Source: Podospora pseudoanserina
Taxonomy: Eukaryota; Ascomycota; Sordariomycetes; Sordariales; Podosporaceae
NCBI RefSeq assembly: GCF_035222485.1
Contig: NC_085920.1
Location: 1,178,001 to 1,242,000, forward strand
Direction of reading: 5' to 3'
DNA length: 64,000 nucleotides
The notes under the pieces were generated by a model, which did not search any database, was not told where the DNA came from, and saw only the letters and a program-made list of their open reading frames with translations. Positions 20,885 to 31,905 of this stretch are shown one piece after another (positions within the stretch are counted from its first letter, which is position 1; each line of letters starts with the position of its first letter). The translations under genes were made by a program, and so were the position numbers.

Positions 20885-22975
20885 ATGGCGTTCGGAAAAG
20901 GAGCGCTCATGAGCATGAGCAGAGGCTCCATCTGCCGGAGATGCCTGCTAACGATGAAGTCCATGGCTGGTGGAGGGCCAATATCAACATACGCTCAACA
21001 ACGCGGCAAAAAAACATGGCACGGCCCGAAGTACCAGGCGAAGATTGACCAGGCACAGGCTGATTGGGAAGAGCGGGCTGAAAAGATCAAGAAGGGAGAG
21101 ATTCAAAACACATGGGATATGTTTGTTGAGAGAGGCTATGTGAAGGACACAGCTGGGTAGGTCTACAAAGTCTGGCGCTGAGGTAAACTTGAAGTGCACT
21201 GTTTTCCGGAGCAGATTGGCTGACTTCAACTCGGGAGAAAGATCTCATGAAACTATTCGCAAACTGATGCTTCACAAACGGATTGGCGCCTACACTGGCA
21301 TTGACCCAACGGCGCCCTCCCTACACATTGGCCATTTGCTCCCACTCATGCCGATTTTCTGGATGTATATGCACGGTTACGCTGGTTACACTCTGATCGG
21401 TGGCGCGACGGCCAAGATTGGCGACCCTACTGACCGGCTGGTCAGCCGCACGCCTCTCAAAAGGACCGACCTCACCATGAATTTGACCAAGATACACTAC
21501 CAACTCAAGGCCCTCTGGATGAATGTGGAGGAACAGGCAAGGAGGCGGGGCTTCGAGAAGGATTGGGCATGGAAACGGGCTGTTGTGAACAACTCTACAT
21601 GGTGGAACTCGCTTCCTCTGATCGAGGTTCTCAAGAGGTTAGGGGATAGTATGAGAATGGGTCCCTTGCTATCCCGCGATACGTAAGTGTTAATTTCAGG
21701 CATTCATCGGCAAGCGCATTGCTGACCTTCTCTCACAGGGTCAAGAACAAAATGTCGAAAGGCGATGGCATGTCCTTCTCAGAATTCACCTACCCGCTCA
21801 TGCAAGGTTGGGATTGGTGGCATATGTATCAGGCAAATGGAATCCAGATGCAGATCGGTGGCTCCGACCAGTATGGAAACATCGTGACCGGCGTCGAGAC
21901 GGTGAAAGTCGTCCGTGATAACGAGCCAGATCCGGCGAAAAAAATTGAAGGTGGTCCCTTCAACGATCCGGTCGGCTTCACCGTCCCCCTCTTAACAGAC
22001 TCAGCCGGTGTCAAGTTTGGAAAAAGCGCCGGCAATGCCGTTTGGCTCGACAGGTTTCAGACTTCCGAGTTCGACCTTTACGGTTACTTTGTGCGGCGAT
22101 CCGATCAAGAGGTTGAGAAGCTTCTCAAGCTCTTCACCTTCCTGCCTATGGAGAACATCAACGAGGCCATGAAGATCCACAGCGAGAACCCCGCCCGACG
22201 AGTTGCTCAACATCTGCTGGCCTTTGAGGTAGTCGGCTTGGTGCACGGCATGAACGCGGCGCATAGGACCGCCTTGAACCACCAGGCCAGGTACGGAAAG
22301 CAAATCGACATCCCCGGCGTCACGCTCAGGATGCCCAAGGCAGCAACCGAGGACACGCCACCCTCCATTCTAGACGCCCCCAAGATGGACATGCAACTGC
22401 CCGAATCTCTCATCATGGGCAAATCCATCGGCCGCATCCTCTACGCCGCAGGCCTCGCAAAGAGCGCCTCAGAAGGCCACCGCCTCGCCACCCAGCAAGG
22501 TGCCTACATTGGCGCCATGCCTGGCCACAAGCGCACCGATGACAACAAGGTGATGGACTACTCCCAGCTCAGCTTCACCCCCATCAAGCTCTGGTTCCCC
22601 CAGGAGACGAGGAACTACCTCATCGACGGCAAGATGCTCATCCTCCGCAAGGGCAAGGTCCAGATTCGCGTCATTGAAATGGTCAGCGACAAGGAGTGGA
22701 AGGAGTCTGGTCAGACGTACCCTGGCGAGCCGGGGACCGGTGCGCTGCGCATGCTTCGCCAGCAGTTGAAGATGCTAAAGTCGGGGATGCTGACGCCGGA
22801 CGAGGTCAAGGCCAACTTGAAGAACCATGTCGAGGAGGAGGCGCCGCCGCCTGGGTTTATGAAGTTTCCGGATCAGGACTCTTATGCTATTAGGAGGGCG
22901 ACTCAGGAGCTGATGGATGAGATTCACCAGAAGGAGGTAGGGGGTGATTCGCCGAGGGAAGAGAGGGGGGAATGA
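20885..22975 (+). CDS. cyt-18: Mitochondrial tyrosyl-tRNA synthetase, CYT-18/YTS1-like (likely also a group I intron splicing factor)
   Basis: Exons 20885-21156, 21215-21682 and 21739-22975 give 658 residues, close to Neurospora CYT-18. The N-terminus is a basic mitochondrial presequence followed by the family-specific helical extension ([20 protein letters not shown]). HIGH is intact at about residue 128 (HIGHLLPL). The KMSKS-type loop reads KFGKS at about 339, the usual form in this bacterial-type class Ic enzyme. The binding-site motif [11 protein letters not shown] is present. The C-terminus from about residue 470 has the S4-like tRNA-binding fold ([20 protein letters not shown]). It charges mitochondrial tRNA-Tyr. 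In Pezizomycotina the N-terminal extension and insertions also let it bind and stabilise group I introns; retention of these regions suggests the same here. It diverges from sdh4 and converges on npr2. Confidence 0.94.
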
Positions 22976-23295
22976 TGATGAGTTGTAGAGGGGGATAACC
23001 ATCGTGGATCTGGGTTTTCATCTGAGTTGTACGATATTGGCTTGTATTATATCAGATGCATTATACTCTGTTGTACATTTTCGTATGTGTGCACATGAAC
23101 TGGGATAAAGAATTGGATGTAGAAACGTAGGTAGAGAAATAAGCTCCAATCCAGATACGTTTGCGGACCAAGAAAAAAGAAAGATTGCTACTCCAAATAG
23201 GTAGGCCTCCTCGCTGCTAGACCTTCTCAGTATTTTCCCCCAGAGATTTCTGATCATTTTTTCCAAAAGCCTACATCATCCCTTTGCCCGCATCA
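22976..23295. other. Convergent 3' spacer
   Basis: 320 bp between the stop codons of the tyrosyl-tRNA synthetase and NPR2 genes. Nothing beyond presumed 3' UTRs. Confidence 0.6.
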
Positions 23296-25061
23296 TCAGC
23301 GATGGAGCACCGTCAAATCCCCCGTCGGCGCCCCCCTGAACCCCTTCAGCCGCTCCATCACCTCCGCGTCCGTCATGTTCATCTCGGTGATGATCTCATC
23401 AAAACAATGACACCCATCCGTGTACTTTTGCAGCGGATCCCTTCTCCCGCCTCCCCTAGCCGCGGCCTCCCGTTCAGTCAACTTCCTACTTTGACCCGTC
23501 GCTAACGAGGCTAGATACTGCTTCGACACCACATGCTTGTGAACACGGTACAAACAACCTTTTATCACACCAAACTGCACCAACCTCCGGACGTCGACGT
23601 ATCTGAGGACGTCTATCCCGGCGTCCATGTGCATTTTTAGCCACTCCATTACTGTTTTTGAGGAGGCAAAGGTGGTCATTAGTTTGATGAGCAGATAATT
23701 TGGTAGGCGGTGGTCTCGTTCGATAGAGATGAGGCAGGAGGAGGATGGGTTGTAGAAGGGGGAGGTGGGGTAGTGGGAGTGAGTTTCTGGAGACAAATTG
23801 CTGGGGGAGGTGGAGAGGTGGTGGGAGGAGGATCGAGGGGTGGTGGAGAAGGAGTTCAGGGCGGAGGAGTTGTTGTTGAGGGTGGTGGTTGACGACGACC
23901 TGGGGTTGGAATACTTGTAATTGTCGTTGGAATGAATTCCCAGTGCGCCCACGCAGACGTAATTGGCGCATTCATCTACCATGCCGTCGACGTTGGCGAT
24001 GAAATCGTGGATTCCGGGGCGGGGGGCGTAGCAGGCGGAGAAGAAGAATATGTCGAGGAGGAGGATGGTGTCGTAGTAGAGGAGGTGGCGGAGGGCGAGT
24101 TGGGTTAGTTCTAGGGAGACGTCTGCTTGGAAGGCGATTCGGCGGACGTCGGAGACGCCGTCGATGTGGGCGATTACCTTTTGGAGGGTCAGGTCCCAGG
24201 TTGGGTCGACGATGTCGGCGAGTTTCATTTTTGCTACTGGGACGTGCCAACTTTTGACTTCTGGTGGATTGGGGTGATAAGGGAAGAGCTTCATGTTGAT
24301 GGTGTTGGCGTCGTCTTGTCGTTGTGTTAGTTGGAGGGTCGTCAGAAGGGGGTGATTAGGCGGACATACCAACGGGGATCATGCACTCTCCATAATTATT
24401 CAAATCCTCCTTGATGATCTCCAACAAACTCTCAATCGGCCTCCTCATCGAAAAGAAGCCCCCATCCCCATTCATGTCCCTCCTTTCTTCCCACGCGTAC
24501 TCTTCCTGGGCCTTAGTCTGGTCTTGGCTGAGATACCCGCTCTGCCTTTCCATTTCCGCAAAGGTAATCGCCAGCCGTCGAACAACCCTCTCATAAGGAA
24601 CCTGATCGACATCGCGATCGACCACGAGACCAAAATTGAAGATGAACTCATTGCGGTGATACCGGGGGTCTGGGATAGAAACAGGGAAACCAAGGACAAG
24701 GTATTTGTTATCTGGGTCGGTCACGGTGATGTACCTGTTGCGGAACGGCTCCCTAGGAATGATGTACTCGGACAGGACCGCAAAGTCAAATAATGGAGAT
24801 TTTATGGCGGGGGTGGTTGTTGAGGTGCCAGGCGTCGTTGAGGAAGATGTGATGCTAGCATTGAGGTTGCTGATTGTTTGCGAGGGAACAGGAGCCGTAT
24901 TTGGACCTGGGGTTGTGACTGGAACAATGCAGCCGGGCGGTGACTGAGCCACAATCTTTGTGCCTATTTGAATTTGTCAATCTCTGTTTTTTCTAAGCTG
25001 GAGGATATCGAGAAATACCTTCTTGGGGAAGGAAGCGGGCATAGAAAATACCCTGAATCAT
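23296..25061 (-). CDS. npr2: Npr2, nitrogen permease regulator 2 (GATOR1/SEACIT subunit)
   Basis: Exons 25061-25019, 24963-24370 and 24314-23296, with two 55-nt introns, give 551 residues. The first exon plus splice restores the family's conserved start MIQGIFYARFLPQEGTKIV followed by AQSPPGCIVP. The first two-thirds is the Npr2 longin-like region (SPLFDFAVLSEYIIPRE, DNKYLVLGFPVSI, RNEFIFNFGLVVD). The C-terminal helical part ends in FDEIITEMNMTDAEVMERL. In yeast Npr2-Npr3-Iml1 form SEACIT, the GAP that turns off TORC1 when nitrogen or amino acids are low, acting at the vacuole. An insert of about 70 residues rich in Ser/Asn/Thr/His (about 340-410) interrupts the C-terminal part; the frame stays open and I see no clean splice pair removing it. 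Confidence 0.92.
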
Positions 25062-25492
25062 GGTGTTTCAATGGGTGTCGTCTGGAAGCCCCGCAATTCC
25101 CACCCGAGTTATGATTTGAAGAAGTTGAGTGTTGGCTGCTCGTGACTGCGCAAAACTCAAAAAGATATGATTTTGATGAGTCTAAGTGGTGAAATATGAG
25201 ACCAATTCCTTACGTGCCGTAGACTGGGTGAAAGAACTCTGAAGTTCAAGTCAACCGATGAATGGGGGATAGGGTTGAGGGGATGAAAGACACCGCATTT
25301 GATGAGTTGTGTCCGGTAGGAACCCTAACCCTTACATGCCACCTGGGTTTATTCACTCGAAGCAGGTCACAATCATTGTCGTTGGTTACCACGCTTTGCA
25401 TTCCATGATATATAGCCATTCAAGCACATAACTCTATCAATATCGCTTTTACTACCCAATTATTTTGATAACCACTTTTCCTATCCTCACCC
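25062..25492. other. Spacer between npr2 and cog4
   Basis: 431 bp upstream of the npr2 start and downstream of the cog4 stop, both on the minus strand. Contains a telomere-repeat-like motif (GAACCCTAACCC near 25319-25330). No ORF. Confidence 0.5.
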
Positions 25493-28076
25493 CTATACGT
25501 CAGGCCTGCTGTTATTTGTAGGAGTGATATCTCTTCTCCCAAACCGTGCCCCTAAACCGCCAATATCCCTTCTGAAGAAGTTTCCGATATTCCTCAAATT
25601 TTCATTCATAGTGACACCTTCACCTGTTGCCGCCCCCACACCAGCCCTTTCTGCACTATCTCTGGCTGCAGTCAATAGCCTTTCACCAAGAGACGCGGCA
25701 TCGAAACGAGTTTGCAAACCGCCTGCAGCCAACCCCGCGGCAAGACCACTGCCACCTGCTGCGGTAGTACTTCCCAGTCCACCAGACGTAGAGTTGAGAA
25801 GTGGTGTTAAAAGAGGAGAGCTCTGGACAAGCTTGCCTCCCGCTGCTGCAGGACCTTCCCGATGGATGGCGAACAGCTCAAGGAGATGTGCCTGGTCTGC
25901 TCTCCGCACACCCTTGAGCTCCAGAATCTTGCGGAAGTTGGTATCGGACCGGTCAGCGATGTGTATAAGATAGGCCTGAACGAGACCCTCTGGTGGTGAA
26001 GGGCGAACTTGTAGGGTTTTAAGCAACGGATCCATGCGGGTCATGGATGTGTTGACATGCTTTACGAATGAAGCGGGCGGTTGAGTCGAGGAGGATGCCG
26101 TGTGGAAGGACATGAGATTCTCCAACGACTTTGTCAGGACATACTTGTCCAAAAGCATCTGCTCGGCGCCAGTTTCGCAAACAGGCTTGCACTGGACCAC
26201 ATTGGTGATGTAGGCGTTGGCAAGATGGTCGACGAGATTGTCACAGAACGTGCGAGCATATTGTTGCTTCACAACAAGCGGCAATATCTCCTCGGCCTTG
26301 CTGTTGACATGTTTCAGGAGCTCGCTCACATAGGAGCTGTGATCCGAGACACTTTCCATGCGTGACCAGTTGGTGTTCCTCATCTCGCGCCAAGCGGACT
26401 CGCATTCTAACTCAACCTTGGCAACCAAAGCCATGACGGAAGCGCCAGCAGCCCCCATGAAGGCATCTGACTGGTCAGAGAGGTCCACTCGAGATGTCAT
26501 ATCCGGGTCAATGCGCTTCTTGATAAATTCCTCCAGCTGATCAGTGTTGGTATGCCAGAAGTCCGCGGTGTTAAGTACAAGTATGATGTCCTCGATAGGT
26601 GGCCCTTGAGTTCCACCACGTTGGAGGAAGCCAAGAAGAACTTGCTGAGCATATTCGTCCAAGTACTTTGCTAACGTCTTCGTCAGGTCGAGCAGCCGCT
26701 CACCAGTGGATAGCTTGGCGCACTGGGATAGGGTGACCTTGTAAAAGTGGAATAATTCAATGGCTGATGGTATCACCGCCTGAGGCGAAAACTCCTCGTC
26801 AGCCGGAATGAGGGGCTGTTGTTTGTACTTTGGTATCATGCTTGCCAATGCTCTGTCCTGCGACTCGACCCACAAACTCAGGTAGGGCTCGAATGCCGCA
26901 GATATTGACCCGTTGAAATTCTGTGCCCTGTCGTCTGCGGAACTGAGCGTATCAATGCTAGCCCTTGGCTCGTTCGCAAAGCGCCTTTCAAGGCCTTGCT
27001 CGAAGTCCATGGTTTCCTGCAGGCAGCTAAGTAGCAGGTTCACGTCGAGTTTGGGACCGTCGGGTCTCCGCATGCTCTTTTCCAAAATGCCTTTGAAGTC
27101 CTCCCTGGTCCCGTCGCAAAAGGACATGGCTAGCGTCTCATTGACGCGCCAATGAGGCGGGAAGATCACAGCGTGCTCTTCCTCGTGCGTCTTTAGGGTG
27201 CGTTTGAACCATGCATAGCGTCGCCCAATGTTGTCCAAGCTCCCGGCTTCATCGTTGCCTCTAAAGACCTGACGGTACTCGCGCAGCTCTGTATTGACAT
27301 ACCAAGTCACCAGTCGAGTCTTCGCATGATCGCCCAACGCATCCATAACGAGACAGGCCTCTACCAGAACCGCGCGACGGGCACCGACCTCTCCCTTGGC
27401 GAATGCTATCTCGAAATCCTCGCAGACTTGCTCCAAGAGCTCCCGCTGCAGCTCGCTGACGTTTCGGCTTAGCACGGCGATTTGTTCAATGCTCCGGTAG
27501 CTATTGAAGTGGCGCATGAGCTGCAAAACAGCTTGCAAAAGGCCAGCACACTCGCGGTACTGGCGGGTCCGAGCCAATCCTCGAAGTTGTTCGTAGGCGG
27601 TGGTCAACATCTGGAGCCGCTTGAGGGCAGTCATGCTGAGGGTTAGGTTGCGCTTGGTGCCATCCAAACGCTTAATGTCGGCCGTCATGGTGGTGATGTC
27701 GCGTTCGGTCTGTAGAGCTCGGCTTCGCACACTTTCAATGCGCTGGAATAGAGAGGCCAGTTCGGCCTGAGCCGACTGCATTCTTTCTAGCGAGGAGTCG
27801 GGGCCGTAGGCTTGGGCCGTTTCCAGCGAAGTAATGGACTTGGAGAGTTCATCTTTGTGTTTCTGAATCGTCGCGGATACGCTCGAGACCGAGGATACAG
27901 TGGACGGGTGGGAGAATAGGAGGTTGAGATGTGCGATCGGATCGTAGTCCACTGATGAGTTGCCAGCCCAGTCCAACGTCAGTGACCATGTGTTCCCTGC
28001 ATGCTCAAGCTAGTGGCGAATAGAATGGGCAATTACCTGAGTCTAGAGACAGAGAATCCGCGACGGTTATATTCAT
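25493..28076 (-). CDS. cog4: Cog4, conserved oligomeric Golgi complex subunit 4
   Basis: A small first exon (28076-28037, MNITVADSLSLDS) joins the long exon 27996-25493 over a 40-nt intron (GTAATT...TGCAG), reading DSGNTWSLTLDWAGNSSVDY. The product is 847 residues, the family length. The N-terminal part is coiled coil (ATIQKHKDELSKSITSLETA; RIESVRSRALQTERDITTMT) typical of tethering subunits. The conserved Cog4 core follows (YRSIEQIAVLSRNVSELQRE, FEIAFAKGEVGARRAVLVEA, RYAWFKRTLKTHEEEHAVIF). Cog4 belongs to lobe A of the COG complex, which binds SNAREs and Rabs and tethers retrograde vesicles within the Golgi. The Ala/Gly-rich C-terminus (LAAGLAAGGLQ) is less conserved. The intron is at the lower limit for fungi; no downstream acceptor fits the frame. 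Divergent from the ZZ/EF-hand gene. Confidence 0.92.
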
Positions 28077-28661
28077 GGTGGCATCCAGGCCGCACCGGCT
28101 GTAAAGATGCCTTGCTGGAAGAGGAGACGTTTTGAGAGCCAGAAACTTGCTGCCGTGTCAGCCATGAAGAAGCATTCGTTATTAGGGAACGTCGCCGAGA
28201 GCTTGGGTAAGGTGGACACAGGCCATGCCAAGTAACGGCCGCCCGAAAAGCGGTCGCATTATAGTGACTAACCTAATCGAGTCATATCTAAGTGGTATTT
28301 CCAGACTCAAACAGGGGCCTTCTCCGCAAATGACACATCTGGAGATGGTACCAGTGGTTATACTTTCCTGTAGATAAATCAAAAGAGTGATAGAACCCGT
28401 CTATGTCGTTAGGTGGCGTGTAACAGATTATATATAGATGTAGAGCTCAACGAATTTCAAATCATTTCGAAGCTAGAGCGATAACTGAAAGTCTTGGCGC
28501 GACCCACACTGTTGCGCAACTGGAGCTGAAGCTGTCTGCTGCTGCCCTGACCTTCAACTGCTATCTACCCAGCTTCAACAAACCATCATCTACAACCGCG
28601 ACAGTTTCAACAGCAGGAAATATTGCAACCCCAGAGCTAACAGAATGCCACGTCCGACAAC
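28077..28661. other. Divergent intergenic region, cog4 / ZZ-EF-hand gene
   Basis: 585 bp holding both 5' regions. A run ATTATATATAGATGTAG near 28428-28445 is TATA-like for the plus-strand gene. No supported ORF. Confidence 0.5.
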
Positions 28662-31430
28662 ATGGATTCATCTGTCGCAGCATCCACGCTGACGAGGCAA
28701 CGCATTAGTGTGGCCTTATTCTCGCTCGCGGCTACCGCAACAGTCGGCTTATACTGCTACCGATTATACAACCCACAACCCGAACCCGGTGGTCGACTGC
28801 ACAGGAGCAACGCCGTTCGACATCGCAGACGTTCTGTGAACACCCCCGTAGCCGCTGAACCGCCAGGTCGCGCCCAATCCGAGGCGTCCTACACGTCGGC
28901 TGAATCCCATGCCGACGAGAACGCTGATATCGACACCACAGTTCGACCCTTGGCCGATGGCGAGACGGTCGCCGACGATGCCCAGGAGCTCGATGATAAC
29001 TGGTATGATGACGATCAAAATCAATATGGTCCCCAGGCACGAGCCGGTCAAAATATCGTGAGCTTGCTCTTTCGAGTTTCCGAGGACAACGCCCGGCGCA
29101 GCGCCTATGTTCACCGAGGCTGCCAGTGCAACGGGTGCGGCATTGTCCCGATTCGTGGCATCCGCTACCGCTGCGCCAACTGTGCCGATTTCGACCTCTG
29201 CGAGACATGCGAATCCCAAGGCCTCCACACCAAGACGCACATTTTCTACAAGATCAGGATCCCGGCCCCGCGCCTCGGTCCTCGCCAGCTTCAACCCGTG
29301 TGGTACCCTGGAGACCCCGAGAACTGCCTGAGACTGCTTCCTAAGAGATTGATGGCCAAGCTGTCCAAGGAAACCGGGTTCGAACGCCCAGAGTTGGAAG
29401 CTCTCTGGGAACAGTGGACGTTCATGGCCAACACGGAATGGAAGGAGGATCCGGATGAGCTGTGCTTGGCTATGGACCGCAAGACCTTTGAGCGATATCT
29501 CGTACCCTCAGGAGACAGACAGCCTATTCCGAATTTGCTACACGACCGGATGTTTGCCTTCTATGACGACAATAATGACGACCTCATCGGCTTCTCTGAA
29601 TTTCTCCGCGGCACATCCTACAGGAAAAGAAAAAACAGGCTCAGGAAGATCTTTGACGGATACGATGTGGATAACGACGGTTTCGTGAGCCGCCGAGACT
29701 TCCTACGCTTGTTCCGCGCTTATTACGTGCTCTTCAAGCAGATGCATAGGGACATTCTGGAGGGGCTGGACGATCAAGTCATGAGTTCGACTGAGGTCCA
29801 ACAGCTAGGAACAAGCAGAGCACCGTTGAGCAGTCTATTTGGCCGCGAAGGCATTTTCCAGCCGCCCGAAACCGATCGCCCCTTGGAAGGAAAGGTTGTC
29901 AACGAAAGCCTGGGCGAAGTTCACATTGCGGACGGAAACCTCCGGGCTGTGGCAACGGATTCACCTGATGTTTCCGACCGACAGTCAGTTTTGAATGACT
30001 TGTTCGCAAAGCAAACCCAGACCCAGGAAAGCCTGTTTGTTCTGGCTGATAGTAGGCCATCGGCGAACAGAGAAAGCGGCATCGAATACCTGAACGCTCT
30101 CTTGAACCCACCAACCCGGACCAGCGAGCTACCGACTATTATAGTGGGGGAGTCGCCGCGCGGTGACCAGTTGATGCTTGTTATGAACGGCCCACAAGCT
30201 CACATGACAAACGGTGATGGTCAAGACGGCGGGGCCAGCGAGCAAACACCTCACCGAGTCGAGAATGGCGCTTCCCCACCCGGTGAGGAGGCCAGTGACA
30301 ACTCCAGGGAGGGCGAAGGACGCGCCGGGGACCGTCACTCCGCTCGCGTTCCCTATATTGCCACCTCTAACCGACGTGTAAGGCTTGAAGCACGAAAAAA
30401 GCTATTTGATCGTTGGAAGAAGCGGCAGTTTTACTTGGATGAAGAGGAAGGTGCTATGGCTCCTGACGGCTGGCCTGAAAGCCTTGACGTCTTGGCACTG
30501 GCGAATTCGTCAATGGAAAGCTCAAAGGCTCCTCAACAGCCTTCTTTCTCGCGGTCACGATCTTCATCTAAAGTGCGATTTGCTGATGATGATGATGAGT
30601 ATGACCATGGCTACGATACTGATGCGAGATCCAACATCTCCAATTCTTCACGGAGTATACCAGAAAGATGGGGCGGAATGGAAATCCCTGATGCCGAAAG
30701 AGACGTGGGCAAGGAAATCTTTTACCAAGTCATTCAGCAGGCGTTCAACGAAATACTCGATACCCTCTTCAAACGCAAGGAGGACCTTGCGGTAAAGGCG
30801 GCGGAAACCAAGGAGGCGCGTGACAAATGGAGACCGTCCTTTACATCCATCAAGCTCAAAGAGGTCGACAGGAACAAGCAGAAAGTTACCAAGAAGCGCA
30901 AGCCTGCTGAGCTGTCCTTGGAAGAGCTTCTTGCTGCTAGCGGGTACAGCGTTGACCAGAGCGAGGAGGATGGAACCACTCTGGTGGGTTCAGCCTCTGA
31001 GATTGTGCCAGACGAGTTGCCTGTTCTGCCATCTGAGGAGCCTGCGGAAATATCAGCATCATCATCAGAGGCGGCTTCTCATCGCGATCCAACGATGCCG
31101 CAATTTAGACCCAATGGCGATTCTGAATCCGAACCCGCCGTCGAGACACCCTCTGACGAGGACCCTACCCCGGTCGATAGAACCGCGGTGAAGGCGGAAA
31201 AATCCAAGAAGAAGGCCAGCAAGAAGAATGGATCAGTGTCTCCGCCATCCTATGAACAGTTGGTGGAGTGGAAACGACTGGATCTGGCTGAGAAGGAGGC
31301 AAGCGATCGCGGTGGATGGGGCAGGCTCAGCTTCGAGGAATTTGAGCGTATCTACAAGGAGGAGGAAGCCAACGGTAGCCGGCTTGACTATCTGGCTACC
31401 TGGATCGACTTTTGCATCCCGTATCACTAG
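28662..31430 (+). CDS. ZZ-type zinc finger and EF-hand membrane protein
   Basis: A single uninterrupted exon of 922 residues from ATG 28662. Residues 14-35 form one hydrophobic segment (ISVALFSLAATATVGLYCY), a likely membrane anchor. A ZZ zinc finger lies at about 150-195 (CQCNGCGIVPIRGIRYRC, CANCADFDLCETC, then H-T-K-T-H). Two EF-hand loops lie at about 302-313 (DDNNDDLIGFSE, Asp in place of the usual Gly at position 6) and 336-347 (DVDNDGFVSRRD, canonical). The C-terminal half is acidic and low-complexity with basic patches (KKASKKN). Fungi have such ZZ/EF-hand proteins, but the function is not established to my knowledge. The layout suggests a Ca2+-responsive protein on an organelle membrane, with the bulk facing the cytosol. 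Start choice: first ATG of the frame, followed directly by the anchor. Confidence 0.88.
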   Translation: MDSSVAASTLTRQRISVALFSLAATATVGLYCYRLYNPQPEPGGRLHRSNAVRHRRRSVNTPVAAEPPGRAQSEASYTSAESHADENADIDTTVRPLADGETVADDAQELDDNWYDDDQNQYGPQARAGQNIVSLLFRVSEDNARRSAYVHRGCQCNGCGIVPIRGIRYRCANCADFDLCETCESQGLHTKTHIFYKIRIPAPRLGPRQLQPVWYPGDPENCLRLLPKRLMAKLSKETGFERPELEALWEQWTFMANTEWKEDPDELCLAMDRKTFERYLVPSGDRQPIPNLLHDRMFAFYDDNNDDLIGFSEFLRGTSYRKRKNRLRKIFDGYDVDNDGFVSRRDFLRLFRAYYVLFKQMHRDILEGLDDQVMSSTEVQQLGTSRAPLSSLFGREGIFQPPETDRPLEGKVVNESLGEVHIADGNLRAVATDSPDVSDRQSVLNDLFAKQTQTQESLFVLADSRPSANRESGIEYLNALLNPPTRTSELPTIIVGESPRGDQLMLVMNGPQAHMTNGDGQDGGASEQTPHRVENGASPPGEEASDNSREGEGRAGDRHSARVPYIATSNRRVRLEARKKLFDRWKKRQFYLDEEEGAMAPDGWPESLDVLALANSSMESSKAPQQPSFSRSRSSSKVRFADDDDEYDHGYDTDARSNISNSSRSIPERWGGMEIPDAERDVGKEIFYQVIQQAFNEILDTLFKRKEDLAVKAAETKEARDKWRPSFTSIKLKEVDRNKQKVTKKRKPAELSLEELLAASGYSVDQSEEDGTTLVGSASEIVPDELPVLPSEEPAEISASSSEAASHRDPTMPQFRPNGDSESEPAVETPSDEDPTPVDRTAVKAEKSKKKASKKNGSVSPPSYEQLVEWKRLDLAEKEASDRGGWGRLSFEEFERIYKEEEANGSRLDYLATWIDFCIPYH

Positions 31431-31789
31431 CAGTGGTGTTTTTATGAACCCCTCCATTTTCATATCGCCATGGCAAACTGGTTGGGGCCGGCCGCGTGGA
31501 GTTGACTGACCACTAGCGCGAATAATGGCTACGAGATGAGGAGTCAGTGAGCATTGTATGATGGCGTTAGTTATTGAGGCATAGCGGAAAATAAAAGCGC
31601 ATTATGAATTAAGTGAAATTGATGCGATATTGTGTCGGTGTTATGTCTTCCTTGATGCTGATTTGGCAGATTGTTGTTTTTGTTTAGAGAAAACCTTTAC
31701 GGAGCCCCCTATGTCTCCAACTAACTCCCCCCCTTCCCCCACTTTGCATATAATTTAACTACCTTGTCTTGTGAAGGATAATTACTAAG

Positions 31790-31905
31790 CGTAAAGAGGA
31801 TTTAATAAGCCTTAAAAATAGTTAAAAGGCCTTTAAAGATAATTAAAAAGCCTTCAAAGATAGTTTAAAGGCTTGTAAATTTCTTGAAAGGTCTTTTATT
31901 ATATT
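31790..31905 (+). repeat. Degenerate 21-bp tandem repeat, patch 3
   Basis: Consecutive 20-21-nt units beginning AAGCCTTAAAAATAGTTA, AGGCCTTTAAAGATAATTA, AAGCCTTCAAAGATAGTTT and AGGCTTGTAAATTTCTTG. The unit AGGCCTTTAAAGATA is nearly identical to patch 2, 12.7 kb away. The patch is AT-rich and not open in frame. Confidence 0.7.
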
